NCBI GenBank assembly: GCA_948470475.1
Contig: OX419337.1
Coordinates: 20,044,806-20,108,805, forward strand
Length of the DNA: 64,000 nucleotides
Origin: Galaxea fascicularis
Taxonomy: Eukaryota > Cnidaria > Anthozoa > Scleractinia > Euphylliidae
Direction of reading: 5' to 3'
Shown here: piece by piece, positions 11,301-20,054 of the stretch
How positions within the stretch are numbered: the first letter of the stretch is position 1
Layout of the letters: each line of letters begins with the position of its first letter
The notes under the pieces: generated by a model
Database searches by the model: none
Told to the model about the DNA's origin: nothing
The model's input: only the letters and a program-made list of their open reading frames with translations
Position numbers and translations under genes: made by a program

Positions 11301-11669
11301 CGTTCATTAATGGATGAAATCGACAGTCAGGCTCAAGATGAGCAGCTAAACAGACAGTTGGAGAGACTGTGGAGAACAGATTTCGAGAACTGTGAGGTTG
11401 AGACTAAAGTTTGTGCATCACTAGAAGTTAAGAGAGCCTTAGAAGTTATGGAGAGAAGTCTCAGGATGGTAGACGGGCACTTTCAAGTCGCCCTACCCTG
11501 GCGTTGCGATCCACCATATTTACCTAATAACAAGGCAGTTGCAGAGCGAAGAGGTTTGCTGTTAAAGAAACGACTTCAGAGAGATGAGGCCTTGTTTGAG
11601 AGATACAAGACAGCAATGGCTGAGTACATTGAAAAGGGGCATGCTGAAAGGATTCCGAATTTGTTGTGA
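8397..11669 (+). CDS. BEL/Pao gag-protease polyprotein, truncated in RT
   Basis: This is a 1090-residue open frame. Residues ~30-250 are charged and coiled-coil rich with a Ser-rich patch. A BEL-type gag domain follows around 380-570 (FDGDPIKYVSYFHNF region). Zinc-knuckle cysteines lie near 610-680 (CAVCHGQHGVWRC and CIKCLQAGHLARSC). An aspartic protease motif LLDSGSEVTLC is near 757. The last ~150 residues are the start of the RT region (ALPWRCDPPYLPNN). The frame then ends at a deletion junction just after an ERIPN motif that would lead into the RT fingers. An intact ORF this long in a deleted element suggests either youth or selection on gag-protease. RNA binding, particle assembly and polyprotein cleavage are the expected roles. 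Confidence 0.88.
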   Translation: MSVRSLPAVESAEQGNVRNSVSEPGFKSPVQLRGSSRTKQPSKLFGFESYRAERARTLFHSRSGYVGTLTKLQGLIQQLMDQEGGLEDLKLKQKAYDDVWRKFLNTHEEYVECLELIDYAEQLEKARVSYKEQMARKLKFDSRIESWKSEREQGAMPLSRKSSRTSRSSSSSSVSLALAKKREQLALAQLKTTQVLREQELKRKMSELQYAKEIMEAQMEEERATVSLNVFEEVDRQGTRADGEDHKERLAEFVPEDANVGGALEEDDNKTSNVPVIGPPMEELPAVKPFPVIQEPSTALPRVKTECGRQAAIEHQKTCPQTVVEHLKPELPNPSLPVPSECCNQDTTCLIAEHLPVQAQLPRQGVAEDIARALGQIVSMPKVEYMRFDGDPIKYVSYFHNFETCLEKENLDNSKLLQLLIQRCFGKARDAIESCVNLPVDEGYLVAKSTLRENFGLPHIIAKAHIRKLENLRPLRQADGTSLLEFSRHLEVASRTLSGMGSEYVSDLKHMNTLRELNKKLPLSLRVKWTECAGRIISSGSRPKFADLLKFLRERAALINNEFGEDLTPSPSKENARQRDQRARAPKMITSLTSGVSGQQRNLHRGNQSRPGCAVCHGQHGVWRCQRFKNQPIRDKWKLVQEQSLCIKCLQAGHLARSCPKTYFKCQVDGCNKEHNTLLHPPPADPSVLSVNQGTLSQDGMESNVSNDSSGVASERAAVTAATGAGKRVCLSVVPVKVLSKGGSLEPVETYALLDSGSEVTLCHEILQEKLGASGMKFNFTLSGMTGSTRVESAQIDLVVMSMDESVSVELSNVRTVKDMPISENCIAKRKDLENWPHLCDIELQQLDVGGVMLVIGLKEKPNLFLPMECRVGRDGEPVAVRYSLGWTVIGPVGGGDYTADRSANFLRLVENSVNCTSGLDLQDRVSHDGSRVDIAFPEGTDNGDRGIGTVRGEIYAESVCDIKETENRSLMDEIDSQAQDEQLNRQLERLWRTDFENCEVETKVCASLEVKRALEVMERSLRMVDGHFQVALPWRCDPPYLPNNKAVAERRGLLLKKRLQRDEALFERYKTAMAEYIEKGHAERIPNLL

Positions 11670-11830
11670 GCCGAGACGGTTTGATACGCACCGCCAAAGT
11701 TAAGACAAGTTCTACTGTGGCAACACGTGCCAAACGGCAACGGAAGGGAGAACCTGTGATTACTTCAACTACCCTACTTACACGCCCAGTGACGAAGCTG
11801 TGTTTACTGGAGATGGACGGCGAAGCTTAA
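11663..11830 (+). pseudogene. BEL integrase C-terminal remnant
   Basis: A 55-codon frame in a different phase from the gag-protease ORF reads as the extreme C terminus of BEL integrase (SRDGLIRTAKVKT, then a basic stretch, then RPVTKLCLLE). The same ending occurs in the full-length element at about 49.85-50.0 kb ([23 protein letters not shown]). The junction at about 11660 therefore joins the start of RT to the end of integrase and removes roughly 3 kb. Confidence 0.8.
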
Positions 11831-11972
11831 ACTTTACTATATAAGATTGTTTGAACATTGCTTAGGGATAGTTACGAACCCATGAACAGTTTAAGACATT
11901 TGTGTTTTTGTGTTACAGGTAGCCCAGGCGTTTGTAAATGAGTCTGATATTACATTCTCATTTAGGGGCCGG

Positions 11973-12184
11973 TGTGGCTACCATTTCCGGTTCCTGTTGA
12001 TCATGTGATTCCCCAGGGGAATTACACGTGCGTTTTGTAGTTTTTTGAAAAAAACCAAGTTGTCGCATCCAACAGTATTTTTTTTGACGTACAATTTTGA
12101 TGTGAAGTTTTAATGTACAGTCCTTGAAGTGTGAGTAAAAACAAATTCAAATTTAGGATTGTCTAGTTCATTGGGGAACTAACA
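11973..12184 (+). repeat. 3' LTR of BEL-1
   Basis: This is the 212-bp partner of 7269-7479. It is followed by the TTACT target duplication and then by flank DNA that continues the sequence interrupted at 7268. Confidence 0.92.
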
Positions 12185-13440
12185 TTACTGTTTTTCATAA
12201 AGGAAAAGAAAAGAACAAAATATCCGGATGCAAAATTATCGACTCCCTTGACAGGAATGCGGGCCTAACAGGAAATTACCCGAGCCATTTTCTCAAAATC
12301 ACCCCTGAAACAAATACAACGGAGACTGCTTACGCGACAAAATTAAAATGATCAGCAAATCGTTATCATGATAAAACCATCTTTTTGGGCGGAAAGTTTC
12401 ATATTATTTAAATGGATCACTATAAACAGGTGCGAAAACAAGTAAAACGTGATGTTTTTCGCTGGTTATTAAAAATGATTGAACTGTACCCACATCTTCA
12501 TTTTTTCATGGTTTTAATTCCCCCTAATTAATGTTTTTAATGGACATCAGCCGCAGTCAACATTTTTAAGGTCATGTTAGTCTTTAATGTGAGGAGGCAT
12601 ACAGAACGTGGATATTAAATCGAATTGGAAGGTTTTAATTGGGTAAATCTACAACATATTCCTCTCCCGTTTTTAGTTTTTCCAAACATTAACTCTTTTG
12701 TGAATGAAGTATATTAAATAAATCATATATGAACTGCGGAAATGAAATCAAACGTAGGATGATCCTAGTAGTTGTTATTGCAATTTATGCAATTGCGTGT
12801 AAAGAAGCCTGAGAAAAAAATCATACTTCTGTACACGCAATTGCAGAAAATGAAAATGAACATAACATATGGCGATCCAACGTGGCCCAACCGGAGCAAG
12901 GACTTAAACCTATGTCCTCCTTCCTACAAGAAGTCCAACTGTCTTACGGCTCGGCCATACTGCCTCCCGCTGATTGTAGTTTGTCTGCATGTCTCGAAAC
13001 AAAGGATGCGAGTCTGCTTTGTTTTTATATTTTGTATCCGTGCTAACTAAAGAACTACAATTCTACAGCTGCGAAAGTAAATAATTAAAATGTTATTCAA
13101 TATTCTTCTAATTGAGACTTTCTGTTTGATTTAATAATCTTGTAGGGAGGGCTATGAGAATTCAAGATGCAAATAATGTTATTAGTTACTTTTTTTTTGG
13201 ACAGCTTTAGGTGTACTTCAGTTGAAAATGACAATTCCATGTAGAACATATCTTTTTTACCTTTAAGGTCCTTTAGCGATTGAAAGCCGACTTCACAAAA
13301 TATTTCAACTCCCTTTCAGCCCTTTCGAATTAAACCGATTGTTTCACAGAACATCTTTCATATTTTCGTTAAAGGTTGATGCAGTCAATTTGACATATCT
13401 GCCATTTAAACTTTTGGTCATCAGGAGAACCACGTCTTAA
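12185..13440. other. Receptor-array flank, no gene
   Basis: 12190-12700 continues the 3' flank paralogous to 15800-16330 and 19130-20050. 12860-13260 matches 1674-1760 and 3300-3560. From about 13290 it becomes the proximal 5' flank of a receptor copy. The open frame at 12772-13050 lies within this paralogous non-coding DNA and is not a gene. Confidence 0.6.
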
Positions 13441-13470
13441 TTAACATCCGCCCGCTTTCTTCAGCAACAA
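13290..13470 (+). pseudogene. Orphan receptor 5' flank and splice-acceptor region
   Basis: The sequence aligns by eye with the ~200 bases upstream of copies 3, 4 and 5 (TTAAACCGATTG, CATAGAA/CACAGAA, GTCATCAG blocks). It ends in CTTTCTTCAG followed by CAACAAAAG, which corresponds to the acceptor-like site before the other receptor start codons. No receptor coding sequence follows, so the gene body has been lost from this unit. Confidence 0.55.
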
Positions 13471-13910
13471 AAGAGACTTTTAGGAAAGAGGACGGCAACT
13501 GCAACTTGAACGCTACAAAACAATAGGCGTAATGACCAAAAACAATTGCTCGGCACGTGCGTTTTACAGTTTTGTACATTTCCTTACCGTCCTCTGCAAA
13601 ACAACAACGTCAAATGACCAAATTTTAGGTTTTCTCGAGAACGTGAGCGCATGACGGTAAATTTCTGTTTCTTTTTTCTTACTTTAACGCCGTTCATTTA
13701 GAGCCTCAGGACAGTTCCTCAGCATTTTTCGTGTTAAACAAATTGAGATAATCGCGAAAGAGTAAGAAAATCGAAAAGGAATAATTTGAAATGATGTTTT
13801 CGTTGCTTTTGCCGTCGTCGCTGCTTAAGCTGTTTAAAGTCAAATGACAACGGCACCCAGTCACGACTCATATGAAGACCAATTCCCTTCAAAAGAATCG
13901 GCTTAAAGAT

Positions 13911-13957
13911 GAAACAATCAGCTGATGGTCCTCTTAGCACTTCACGTGTTTGTTTCC
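13911..13957 (+). pseudogene. Tiny receptor relic (N-terminal/TM1)
   Basis: About 45 bases around CAGCTGATGGTCCTCTTAGC resemble the stretch encoding the start of TM1 in copy 2 (14528-14572). The match stops on both sides. It is probably a fragment left after deletion or gene conversion. Confidence 0.45.
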
Positions 13958-14409
13958 TCTATACAGATGTACAATAACCATAAAAATTTAAATTCATATA
14001 TTGAAAAAGACGGTTTTAATTTAAACAAGTCTCTTGACATTTTTGCACAAGTGTTAAAAACATTTCCTTTTATCTGTCAAGTCTGAACTTACACTGAAGA
14101 CTGGTTGATCTGGGAACACTCGGTGTTTTCTGTTGCACAATAGATCCTCGGATTACGTTGCTTGCAGTTAGGATGTATGGACAGCTGTATGGAAGCAGAT
14201 CATAGCAGGTGTTATGGAAACTTCTAGAAACATGAAAGAAGCAAGTGACCAAACTAGCAATTAATTAAACAATAACGTATTTGTCGTATGAATTAGCTGA
14301 CTCCCGCGGCTAATTCACTATTCGACGCAGGTGCATGGAGTTAATTAGACATGTGATCTGTGATATAAATGCGGTGACAATCAGTAAACCGTTCCATAAG
14401 CTCATTTTG

Positions 14410-14419
14410 CTTTCTTCAG
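14410..14419 (+). promoter_or_regulatory. Candidate 3' splice site before receptor copy 2
   Basis: CTTTCTTCAG lies 22 bases before the start codon. Equivalent sites occur before copy 4 (CTTTCTACAG at 37561-37570), copy 5 (GATCTGTAG ending 40534) and the gene-less flank (ending 13464). Copy 1 has ACAAC in place of an AG. Conservation at this spot suggests a spliced 5' UTR exon. Confidence 0.45.
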
Positions 14420-14441
14420 CTTTAAAAAAAAGTTAATTCTG

Positions 14442-15362
14442 ATGGCAAACTTTACTGCAGTTACCGAGCAAAAGCCATTTGCAGGCCATTATTGTTCAAC
14501 AGAATTAGTTGGAGGAAGAAAAACTCAGCTGATAGTCGTCTTAGCACTAAACGCTTTTGTGTTCGTTACCGCATCTCTGGGAAATGCATTGGTCTTAGCT
14601 GCCCTTCACAAGGAGTCTTCACTCCATCCGCCGTCCAAACTCTTGTTTCGTAACCTGGCGGCAACTGATCTTGCTGTTGGTATCATTGCAGAGCCTTTCC
14701 TTGTCAGTTATTTAATATCTGTGTTCAAGGAACAATGGCACATTTGTCGCTTCGCACTTCTAGGTTCTTCTATCACATCCAACATTTTCTGTGGAGTGTC
14801 ACTGTTAACACTTACCACAATAAGCGTGGACAGACTTCTTGCTCTGTTGTTAGGGCTCAGATACAGACAAGTTGTAACTTTGAAGCGAATCTATATACTA
14901 TGCATCGGGATGTGGTTTATGTGTGTTATCAATTCGACGCATTTTTTATGGAATGAACGCATAAACCGATTGGTTGGATGCAGTATTACATTACTGTCTT
15001 TAGCCACCTCAGTATTTTCTTACACTGTGATATTCTTCACCCTTCGGCGTCGGGACCAAGACCAGGTGCAAGAACAGGAAAACCAAAACGTTCTACTGAA
15101 CAGAGCGCGGTACAAAAAGACAGTGAACAGTGCACTGTGGGTGCAGTTAACATTAGTTCTCTGTTATCTACCTAATTTTATAACCCTTGTTTTTATTCTT
15201 CGAAGAGAAGGGTTGCCATCTGAACTCGTCGCTAACGTATTCACACTAACTTTACTTTACCTAAACTCGTCATTAAACCCACTTCTCTACTGTTGGAAGA
15301 TCAGAGAGGTGCGTCAAGCAGTGAAAGATATCGTCAAAGGACTGTTTTGTTCATCAAGTTAA
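14442..15362 (+). CDS. Class A (rhodopsin-like) GPCR, copy 2
   Basis: This is a complete 306-residue receptor, closely related to copy 1. Class A landmarks are LGNALVL (TM1), LAATDLAVG (TM2), WHICRF before TM3, VDRLLAL (DRY-type), CYLP in TM6 and NPLLY in TM7. The C-terminal tail is short and ends GLFCSSS, with a Cys that could be palmitoylated. Unlike copy 1, a Cys sits in the short second extracellular loop or top of TM5 (LVGCSIT). The start codon follows a pyrimidine-rich CTTTCTTCAG at 14410-14419, suggesting an upstream non-coding exon. The ligand is not inferable. I rate this the best-preserved gene in the window. Confidence 0.9.
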   Translation: MANFTAVTEQKPFAGHYCSTELVGGRKTQLIVVLALNAFVFVTASLGNALVLAALHKESSLHPPSKLLFRNLAATDLAVGIIAEPFLVSYLISVFKEQWHICRFALLGSSITSNIFCGVSLLTLTTISVDRLLALLLGLRYRQVVTLKRIYILCIGMWFMCVINSTHFLWNERINRLVGCSITLLSLATSVFSYTVIFFTLRRRDQDQVQEQENQNVLLNRARYKKTVNSALWVQLTLVLCYLPNFITLVFILRREGLPSELVANVFTLTLLYLNSSLNPLLYCWKIREVRQAVKDIVKGLFCSSS

Positions 15363-16693
15363 GATTACCTTATCCTTATCCTTCACCTTAGTCAAGTTTA
15401 CTTGCTGTAGTAAATACATGAAACAACCCATGCAGGGTAAAATTCATAAACGTAACTTTAAAAAACGACGAGGTGTGAAATTGTTTGTAGTGTGGAAAGC
15501 GAAAGAGAAGAACTGGTTACTTCAATTTATAAATATTCGGAGTTACTCTCTGAACAACGTTTTTCAGGTTACCCTCTAGGAGAAAATGTGTAACCATCAA
15601 CGCTTCAGAAAAGCTGCGACAGGAATCTAATATCGATCTTATTACGCGTCTTGGTTTCCATTGACTGATTGCGCATTTTTATTTTCTTAACTTTAAGACG
15701 GTTGTTCGCTGAAGAGGAAACTGAATTTGACTTTAATTTGCTTTCAACGGGAGGTACGAGCTTTGCTGTTTTAACATTTTTGACTCCTCCATTTCATTAC
15801 TGATTTCCACAACAGAAAAGAAAGGAACAAAATTTTAGGATGCAAAAGTATGGACTCCCTTGAAGGAGTGGGGCGTAAGAGGAAATTGCCCGAGCCATTT
15901 TGTCAAAATCACCCCTGAAACCAATATAACGGAGACTACTTACGCGACTAAATTAAAATAATTAGCAAACGGTTATCATGATAAAACCATCGTTCTGTTG
16001 GGAAATATTCATATTATTCAAATAAAGTATAAAAAAAAGGAATACCTGAAGTATTTTTCTATCGAATGTAAACTGAATAACAGGGTGTTTTCATCTTCGC
16101 CTAATACTTGCAACAAGCAAAAGTTGTGTCTTTCCGTTCTTATAATTGTGTGAGAACCGCTACGAACAGGTGCAAAAACAACAGCAACGTGACGTTTGTC
16201 GCTGAGAAGCAAATTGAAATGTCCTCTCTGGTTATTAAAAATAAATAGGCTGAGCCACCATCTTTTTTTTCTTTTTCATCCGGCGTTTTGATTCCTCCTA
16301 AATTAATGTTTGAGATGGATGGCCTTGGTAGTCCTTTATTTATCACATCGAAATGTATGTAGGACGTACGTTGAAGTAACAGTCTTGTTAACACAAACAC
16401 AAACGAAATTTGCTAGAATGGCAACCTTAACTTTTATTAACAGCAAGTTTCAGTATCAATTTAAAATGTTCACTGGAAGCTACGCAGTTGTGACCAGTCG
16501 TCGCTTGGAGGTGTTGTGTCAATTTTTCCGCTTTCTCTGTCGCTTTTTCTTTAGAGGAGAGCTGCAACCTGTTTATTAAGCCCCGCAGTGTAGTGCGACA
16601 TAGGAAAACGTTATGATTAAAGATGTACTTGGTTGGAGTTGAAAGTTAACTTTGCCGCCATGTTAAATCAACACTGAGGAAAGAGATTGCTGC
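15363..16693. other. Receptor 3' flank, no gene
   Basis: This is the most continuous version of the intergenic unit. It shows empty sites for the BEL-1 insertion (around 15800), the Harbinger MITE (around 15928) and the DNA transposon (around 16328). The opposing open frames at 16018-16579 fall in this non-coding paralogous DNA. Confidence 0.6.
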
Positions 16694-16712
16694 CAATTCT
16701 GAAAATGCAAGT

Positions 16713-16743
<31 letters not shown>

Positions 16744-16778
16744 TTAAGCAACTGGAGAGAAGAAGCCTGAAAAAATCA

Positions 16779-16779
<1 letters not shown>

Positions 16780-16812
<33 letters not shown>

Positions 16813-16851
16813 GATACCGGTGCGATGCTCTACCAACTGAGCTATGAAGCC
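16780..16851 (-). tRNA. tRNA-Thr(GGT)-like, copy a
   Basis: This is a 72-base cloverleaf identical to the copy at 17037-17108. It has a 7-bp acceptor stem (GGCTTCA/TGAAGCC), a D arm GCTC..GAGC, a perfect T arm around TTCGAAT, and both pol III boxes. The anticodon reads GGT. Base 33 is C where T is nearly universal, and the last anticodon-stem pair is A/C. It is therefore more likely the head of a SINE-like repeat than a decoding tRNA. Confidence 0.65.
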
Positions 16852-17036
16852 ACACATTGGGAGCGAGGTCAATTATTGAGTTTAAATTTTCCGCACAGTG
16901 AAGTGATGTGAAGCGATGATCACTCTTCACTTGCATCTACAACCGCAGTACAAATATGAATTATTTCATATATACTTCACATCACTTCACTGTGCGGAAA
17001 ATATGAACTCAATAATTGACCTCGCTCCCAATGTGT

Positions 17037-17075
17037 GGCTTCATAGCTCAGTTGGTAGAGCATCGCACCGGTATC

Positions 17076-17108
<33 letters not shown>
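17037..17108 (+). tRNA. tRNA-Thr(GGT)-like, copy b
   Basis: It has the same 72-base cloverleaf as copy a on the opposite strand, with box A TAGCTCAGTTGG and box B GGTTCGAATCC intact. The same C33 and A31/C39 oddities are present. Pol III transcription is plausible. A role in translation is doubtful. Confidence 0.65.
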
Positions 17109-17109
<1 letters not shown>

Positions 17110-17144
17110 TGATTTTTTCAGGCTTCTTCTCTCCAGTTGCTTAA

Positions 17145-17175
<31 letters not shown>

Positions 17176-17239
17176 ACTTGCATCTACAACCGCAGTACAA
17201 ATATGAATTATTTCATATATACTTCACAATTCTGAAAAT

Positions 17240-18369
17240 TTTAAAATATGTAAATTGAAGACGACAAACAGCAGTGGCTACCTTCTTATTCATGCCTGAA
17301 GAAATGCAACAGTTCATAGCTATAGTCACACTTAATTAGATCGGTATTTTTTCTTCTTTATTTATTTTGTTCCTATCCCTCTATGTTAGACTGAAACAAA
17401 CAGTAGTTTACAGGAGAGTATAGAAAAAACAAAAGAAGAAAATCTGATGTTAGTTGTCTTAATAATCTCGCACACTAGTTGTTTTTATTTAAACTAATAG
17501 TGTGCAATTCACAAATGACAATTAACTTGTTTTCTGAGTGGCTTACGTAAAGTGTGTAGCCACATTATGGCACGATTGGATTTGTTTCATTTGTCCTCTA
17601 GGGTCGAGCGCCTGTCACGTGGTCTAGTAAGCCACTCGTGTACGCATTGCAGACCTATTTTTAACGCCTGAGGCACCATCCAAAAAAAAAAAAAAAGAAG
17701 AAGAAGAAGAAAGGAAAAATAAAGATAAGATGAGACAGAAAATTATGGCGGTTAGAAAACGGCTGTCACTTCAAGAAAAAGAGCAATAATCACTTCTTCC
17801 GATTAGAAGAGCAGAACCTGCGGCATGCATGGCAAAAACGCTTGAAATTCGCCCCAAGTTTTACTCTAGCTTCGTAATTAAAATAGCAAGTAAAAACAAA
17901 GTTGCTTATGGACTGAAACCAATAACGAAACAAGAAAGACTGAATATAATAAAATTATTCATGTAGTAAAAGAAAGGAAGCGATATGTGTTTTGCTTTGT
18001 TATTTTCCTGTCAGCAATATCGTTTCAGCCAATCAGCTTATGTTTATTCTAGGTGTGTTATTGATTAGGGATCGCTCGATTGATCTTAGTGAGCAGAGGG
18101 TGATTTTGTGGAAATGAAAAATAAAGCTTTGATTAGAAAACCTGGAAAGTGAAATCTGTGGACGTTGTGGGCCTTCTTGACCTATTTCCCCACAATCCTG
18201 CTGATTGAAACTTCCCTTCATTTCAGCCCCGGCCTCAAATTAAACTGATTGCTTCATAGAATATTCATATAACAGCCGTCTGATTACAGGCTGACGTAGT
18301 TAATTTGACATATTAGCGATATAAATCTTGGGTCATCAGCTCCTTTTCAACTTATCGCAAGAAAGTAAC
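17240..18369. other. Receptor 5' flank of copy 3, no gene
   Basis: The DNA is paralogous to 39650-40160 (CTACCTTCTTATTCATGCCTGAAG block, GGCACGAT block, TCACGTGGTCT block) and then to the proximal receptor flanks. It contains an A-rich/GAAGAAG low-complexity tract at 17681-17712. Confidence 0.6.
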
Positions 18370-19025
18370 ATGACGATGACAAACTTTACCGCCCATCCAA
18401 GTCACAAATCATATATAGAACATTTTTGTTCCATAGAATTGGCTGAAACAAAAAACAACTAATTAACGTTCCTCGTAGTACTTAACAATTATTGGATTCG
18501 GTTTTCGCATGATAGTGATAATTATCAAGGCCAAAGTTTGTGTTATCTGCCGAAGTCGAAGGCTGAGGCGGATAACACAAACTGAGGCCTTGATAATTAT
18601 CGCTATCATGCAAAAACCGAATCCAATAATTGTTTTATTATGCATATTCCTGAGCTGCACTGGCGACTCCGCCATAACAAAACTGATCAAACTGCTGATT
18701 AGTGTATTAGTTGACGTCACTTCGGCATGCATAAAACTATTCTCTGTAGGTATGACGTCAATTCTACATATATAAAAACTATGGTCTGTAGGTATGACGT
18801 AAGAGAAACAGAGCTAGCAAGAATTAGCTGCGTGCTTATAGCCAATCAAAATCGAGCTGGTGACACCAATGTATAATAATAAACCTTATTGTGTCCGTCA
18901 CCGCATTTCTGGGGAATGCTTTGATTCTAGCTTCCCTTCACAAGGAGTCTTCACTTCATTTGCCGTCCAAACTCTTGTTTCGTAACTTGGCAACAACTAA
19001 TCTTGCTTTTGGCATCATTGTACTG
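18370..19025 (+). pseudogene. Class A GPCR copy 3, disrupted
   Basis: The 5' end (ATGACGATGACAAAC at 18370) matches the receptor start, but a stop falls early (ACAACTAATTAAC at about 18457-18469). A foldback insertion then separates TM1 at about 18484. Coding similarity resumes near 18884 (GTCCGTCACCGCATTTCTGG) and runs through TM2 (CTTGGCAACAACTAATCTTGC), ending abruptly at about 19022 where 3' flank sequence begins. TM3 to TM7 are deleted. It cannot encode a receptor. Confidence 0.85.
18484..18634. repeat. Foldback inverted repeat inside GPCR copy 3
   Basis: Arms of ~67 bases (AACAATTATTGGATTCGG ... CCGAATCCAATAATTGTT) surround a short centre (GAAGTCGAAGGCTGA). It is the left part of an insertion of about 390 bp that ends near 18880. 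A TTATT-like word on both sides may be the target duplication. The remainder (18640-18880) contains two TAGGTATGACGT words and no ORF. Confidence 0.75.
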
Positions 19026-19216
19026 AGGAGGAAACTTTCTTCCATTTTGACTTCAATTCGGTTTTAACGGGATGAACGAACTCTGTTATTTTAGCATTTT
19101 TCACTCCTTCATTTCAACTGAAAAATTTCAGGATGGAAAATTATCGTCTCTCTTGACAGGAATGCGGGCCTAAGAGGAAATTCCCGCAGCCATTTTCTGA
19201 AAATCCTCACTGCAAC
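19026..19216. other. Receptor-array flank
   Basis: This is 3' flank paralogous to 15710-15925. It contains no gene. Confidence 0.5.
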
Positions 19217-19219
19217 TAA

Positions 19220-19620
19220 GGTCCGGTTCAGACGCCGTACTTTTCATGAGCCGAACTAAATTCGAACTTGGACCGACCCAAATTGACAAAAGTACGCCTG
19301 TTGATTCAGACGTCGAACTTAATTAGTCGTTCCACAGCCGTTCCTAATACAGTTGCAGGAAAACCGATCAATATTGTCCGTTGTTTTGTAAATATATAGC
19401 AAATAATAATTTATGCATTAAGTTCGGCACATGAAAAGTTCGGCGTCTGAATCAAGGCCGTTCCAAAGTCGAAATTCCCGGCCAAGCCAGGCGAAAAGAA
19501 CGCCTGAGCTGTTCCAAGTTAAAGAAGCCGTTCCCAATTGATTCAGACGCCGAACTTTTCATGTACTTAATTCTATGAATTAGGTTCGGCTCATGAAAAG
19601 TACGGCATCTAAATCGGGCC
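19220..19620. mobile_element. Harbinger-type MITE with nested inverted arms
   Basis: Terminal inverted repeats of ~43 bp (GGTCCGGTTCAGACGCCGTA ... TACGGCATCTAAATCGGGCC) are flanked by TAA at 19217-19219 and 19621-19623. The paralogue at about 15928 has the site without the insertion (CCAATATAACGG). Two further inverted copies of the GATTCAGACGYCGAACTTTTCATG word lie inside (19418-19464 and 19529-19562). It has no ORF. TSD and TIR fit PIF/Harbinger MITEs. Confidence 0.82.
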
Positions 19621-19623
19621 TAA

Positions 19624-20054
19624 TATAACGGAGACTATACAGTGTAGTTACGCGAGAAAATTGAAATGATCAGCAAACCGTTATCATGATAAAACCATCG
19701 TTCTTTTAGAAAATCATATTATTCCAGTAAAGTATTAAAAGAGGGAATACCTGAAGTATCTTTATATCGAATGTAAACTGAAAAAGAGGGTGTTTTGACC
19801 TTCGCTTTTACAACGAGCCAAAGTTTGGTTTTCCGTTATAACATTTGTGCAAAGACCAGTACGAACAGGTGCTAAAAGAACCGCAACGTGATGGTTGTCG
19901 CTGCGAGGCAAATTGAAACTTTCTCTCTGGTTATTATAAACAGTTAGGCTGAACCGTCATCTTTATTGTTTTTCATCCGGCGTTTTGATCCCTCCTAAGT
20001 TAATGCTAAGATGGACATCAGCTTTAGTGAACATTTTTATGGCTTAGTTACAAT
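19624..20054. other. Receptor-array flank, no gene
   Basis: The DNA is paralogous to 15930-16330 and resumes after the DNA transposon at 26511. Confidence 0.55.

Larger units (their letters stand above)
7269..12184 (+). mobile_element. BEL/Pao LTR retrotransposon, internally deleted (BEL-1)
   Basis: Two LTRs of 211 and 212 bp (7269-7479 and 11973-12184) begin TGTGGC and end AACA, and they differ by about one substitution and one T-run indel. A perfect 5-bp target duplication TTACT lies at 7264-7268 and 12185-12189. A purine-rich tract AGGGGCCGG abuts the 3' LTR. The element is 4.9 kb, against about 7.3 kb for the full-length BEL at 49195-56503. It keeps gag and protease but lacks most of RT and all of RNase H and the integrase core. 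Near-identical LTRs argue for a recent insertion. Mobility would require polymerase and integrase supplied in trans. Confidence 0.92.
16707..17226. mobile_element. Inverted dimer of a tRNA-Thr-bearing repeat
   Basis: The element is flanked by a perfect 13-bp duplication CAATTCTGAAAAT (16694-16706 and 17227-17239), and the paralogous site at about 39651 carries the word once. Inside, two ~190-bp arms in opposite orientation each contain a tRNA-like gene and the flanking CTTCACATCACTTCACTGTG and AAGCAACTGGAGAGAAGAAGCC blocks. A ~65-base tail (GATGATCACTCTTCACTTGC onward to TTTCATATATACTTCA) is present in the centre and again at the right end. A long TSD is typical of LINE-machinery insertion. 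The structure suggests a tandem dimer in which one unit was inverted. Confidence 0.8.

Noticed and set aside
16780..17108. Two functional tRNA-Thr genes
   Set aside because: C at position 33 and a mismatch in the anticodon stem, plus location inside an inserted repeat, make decoding tRNAs unlikely.
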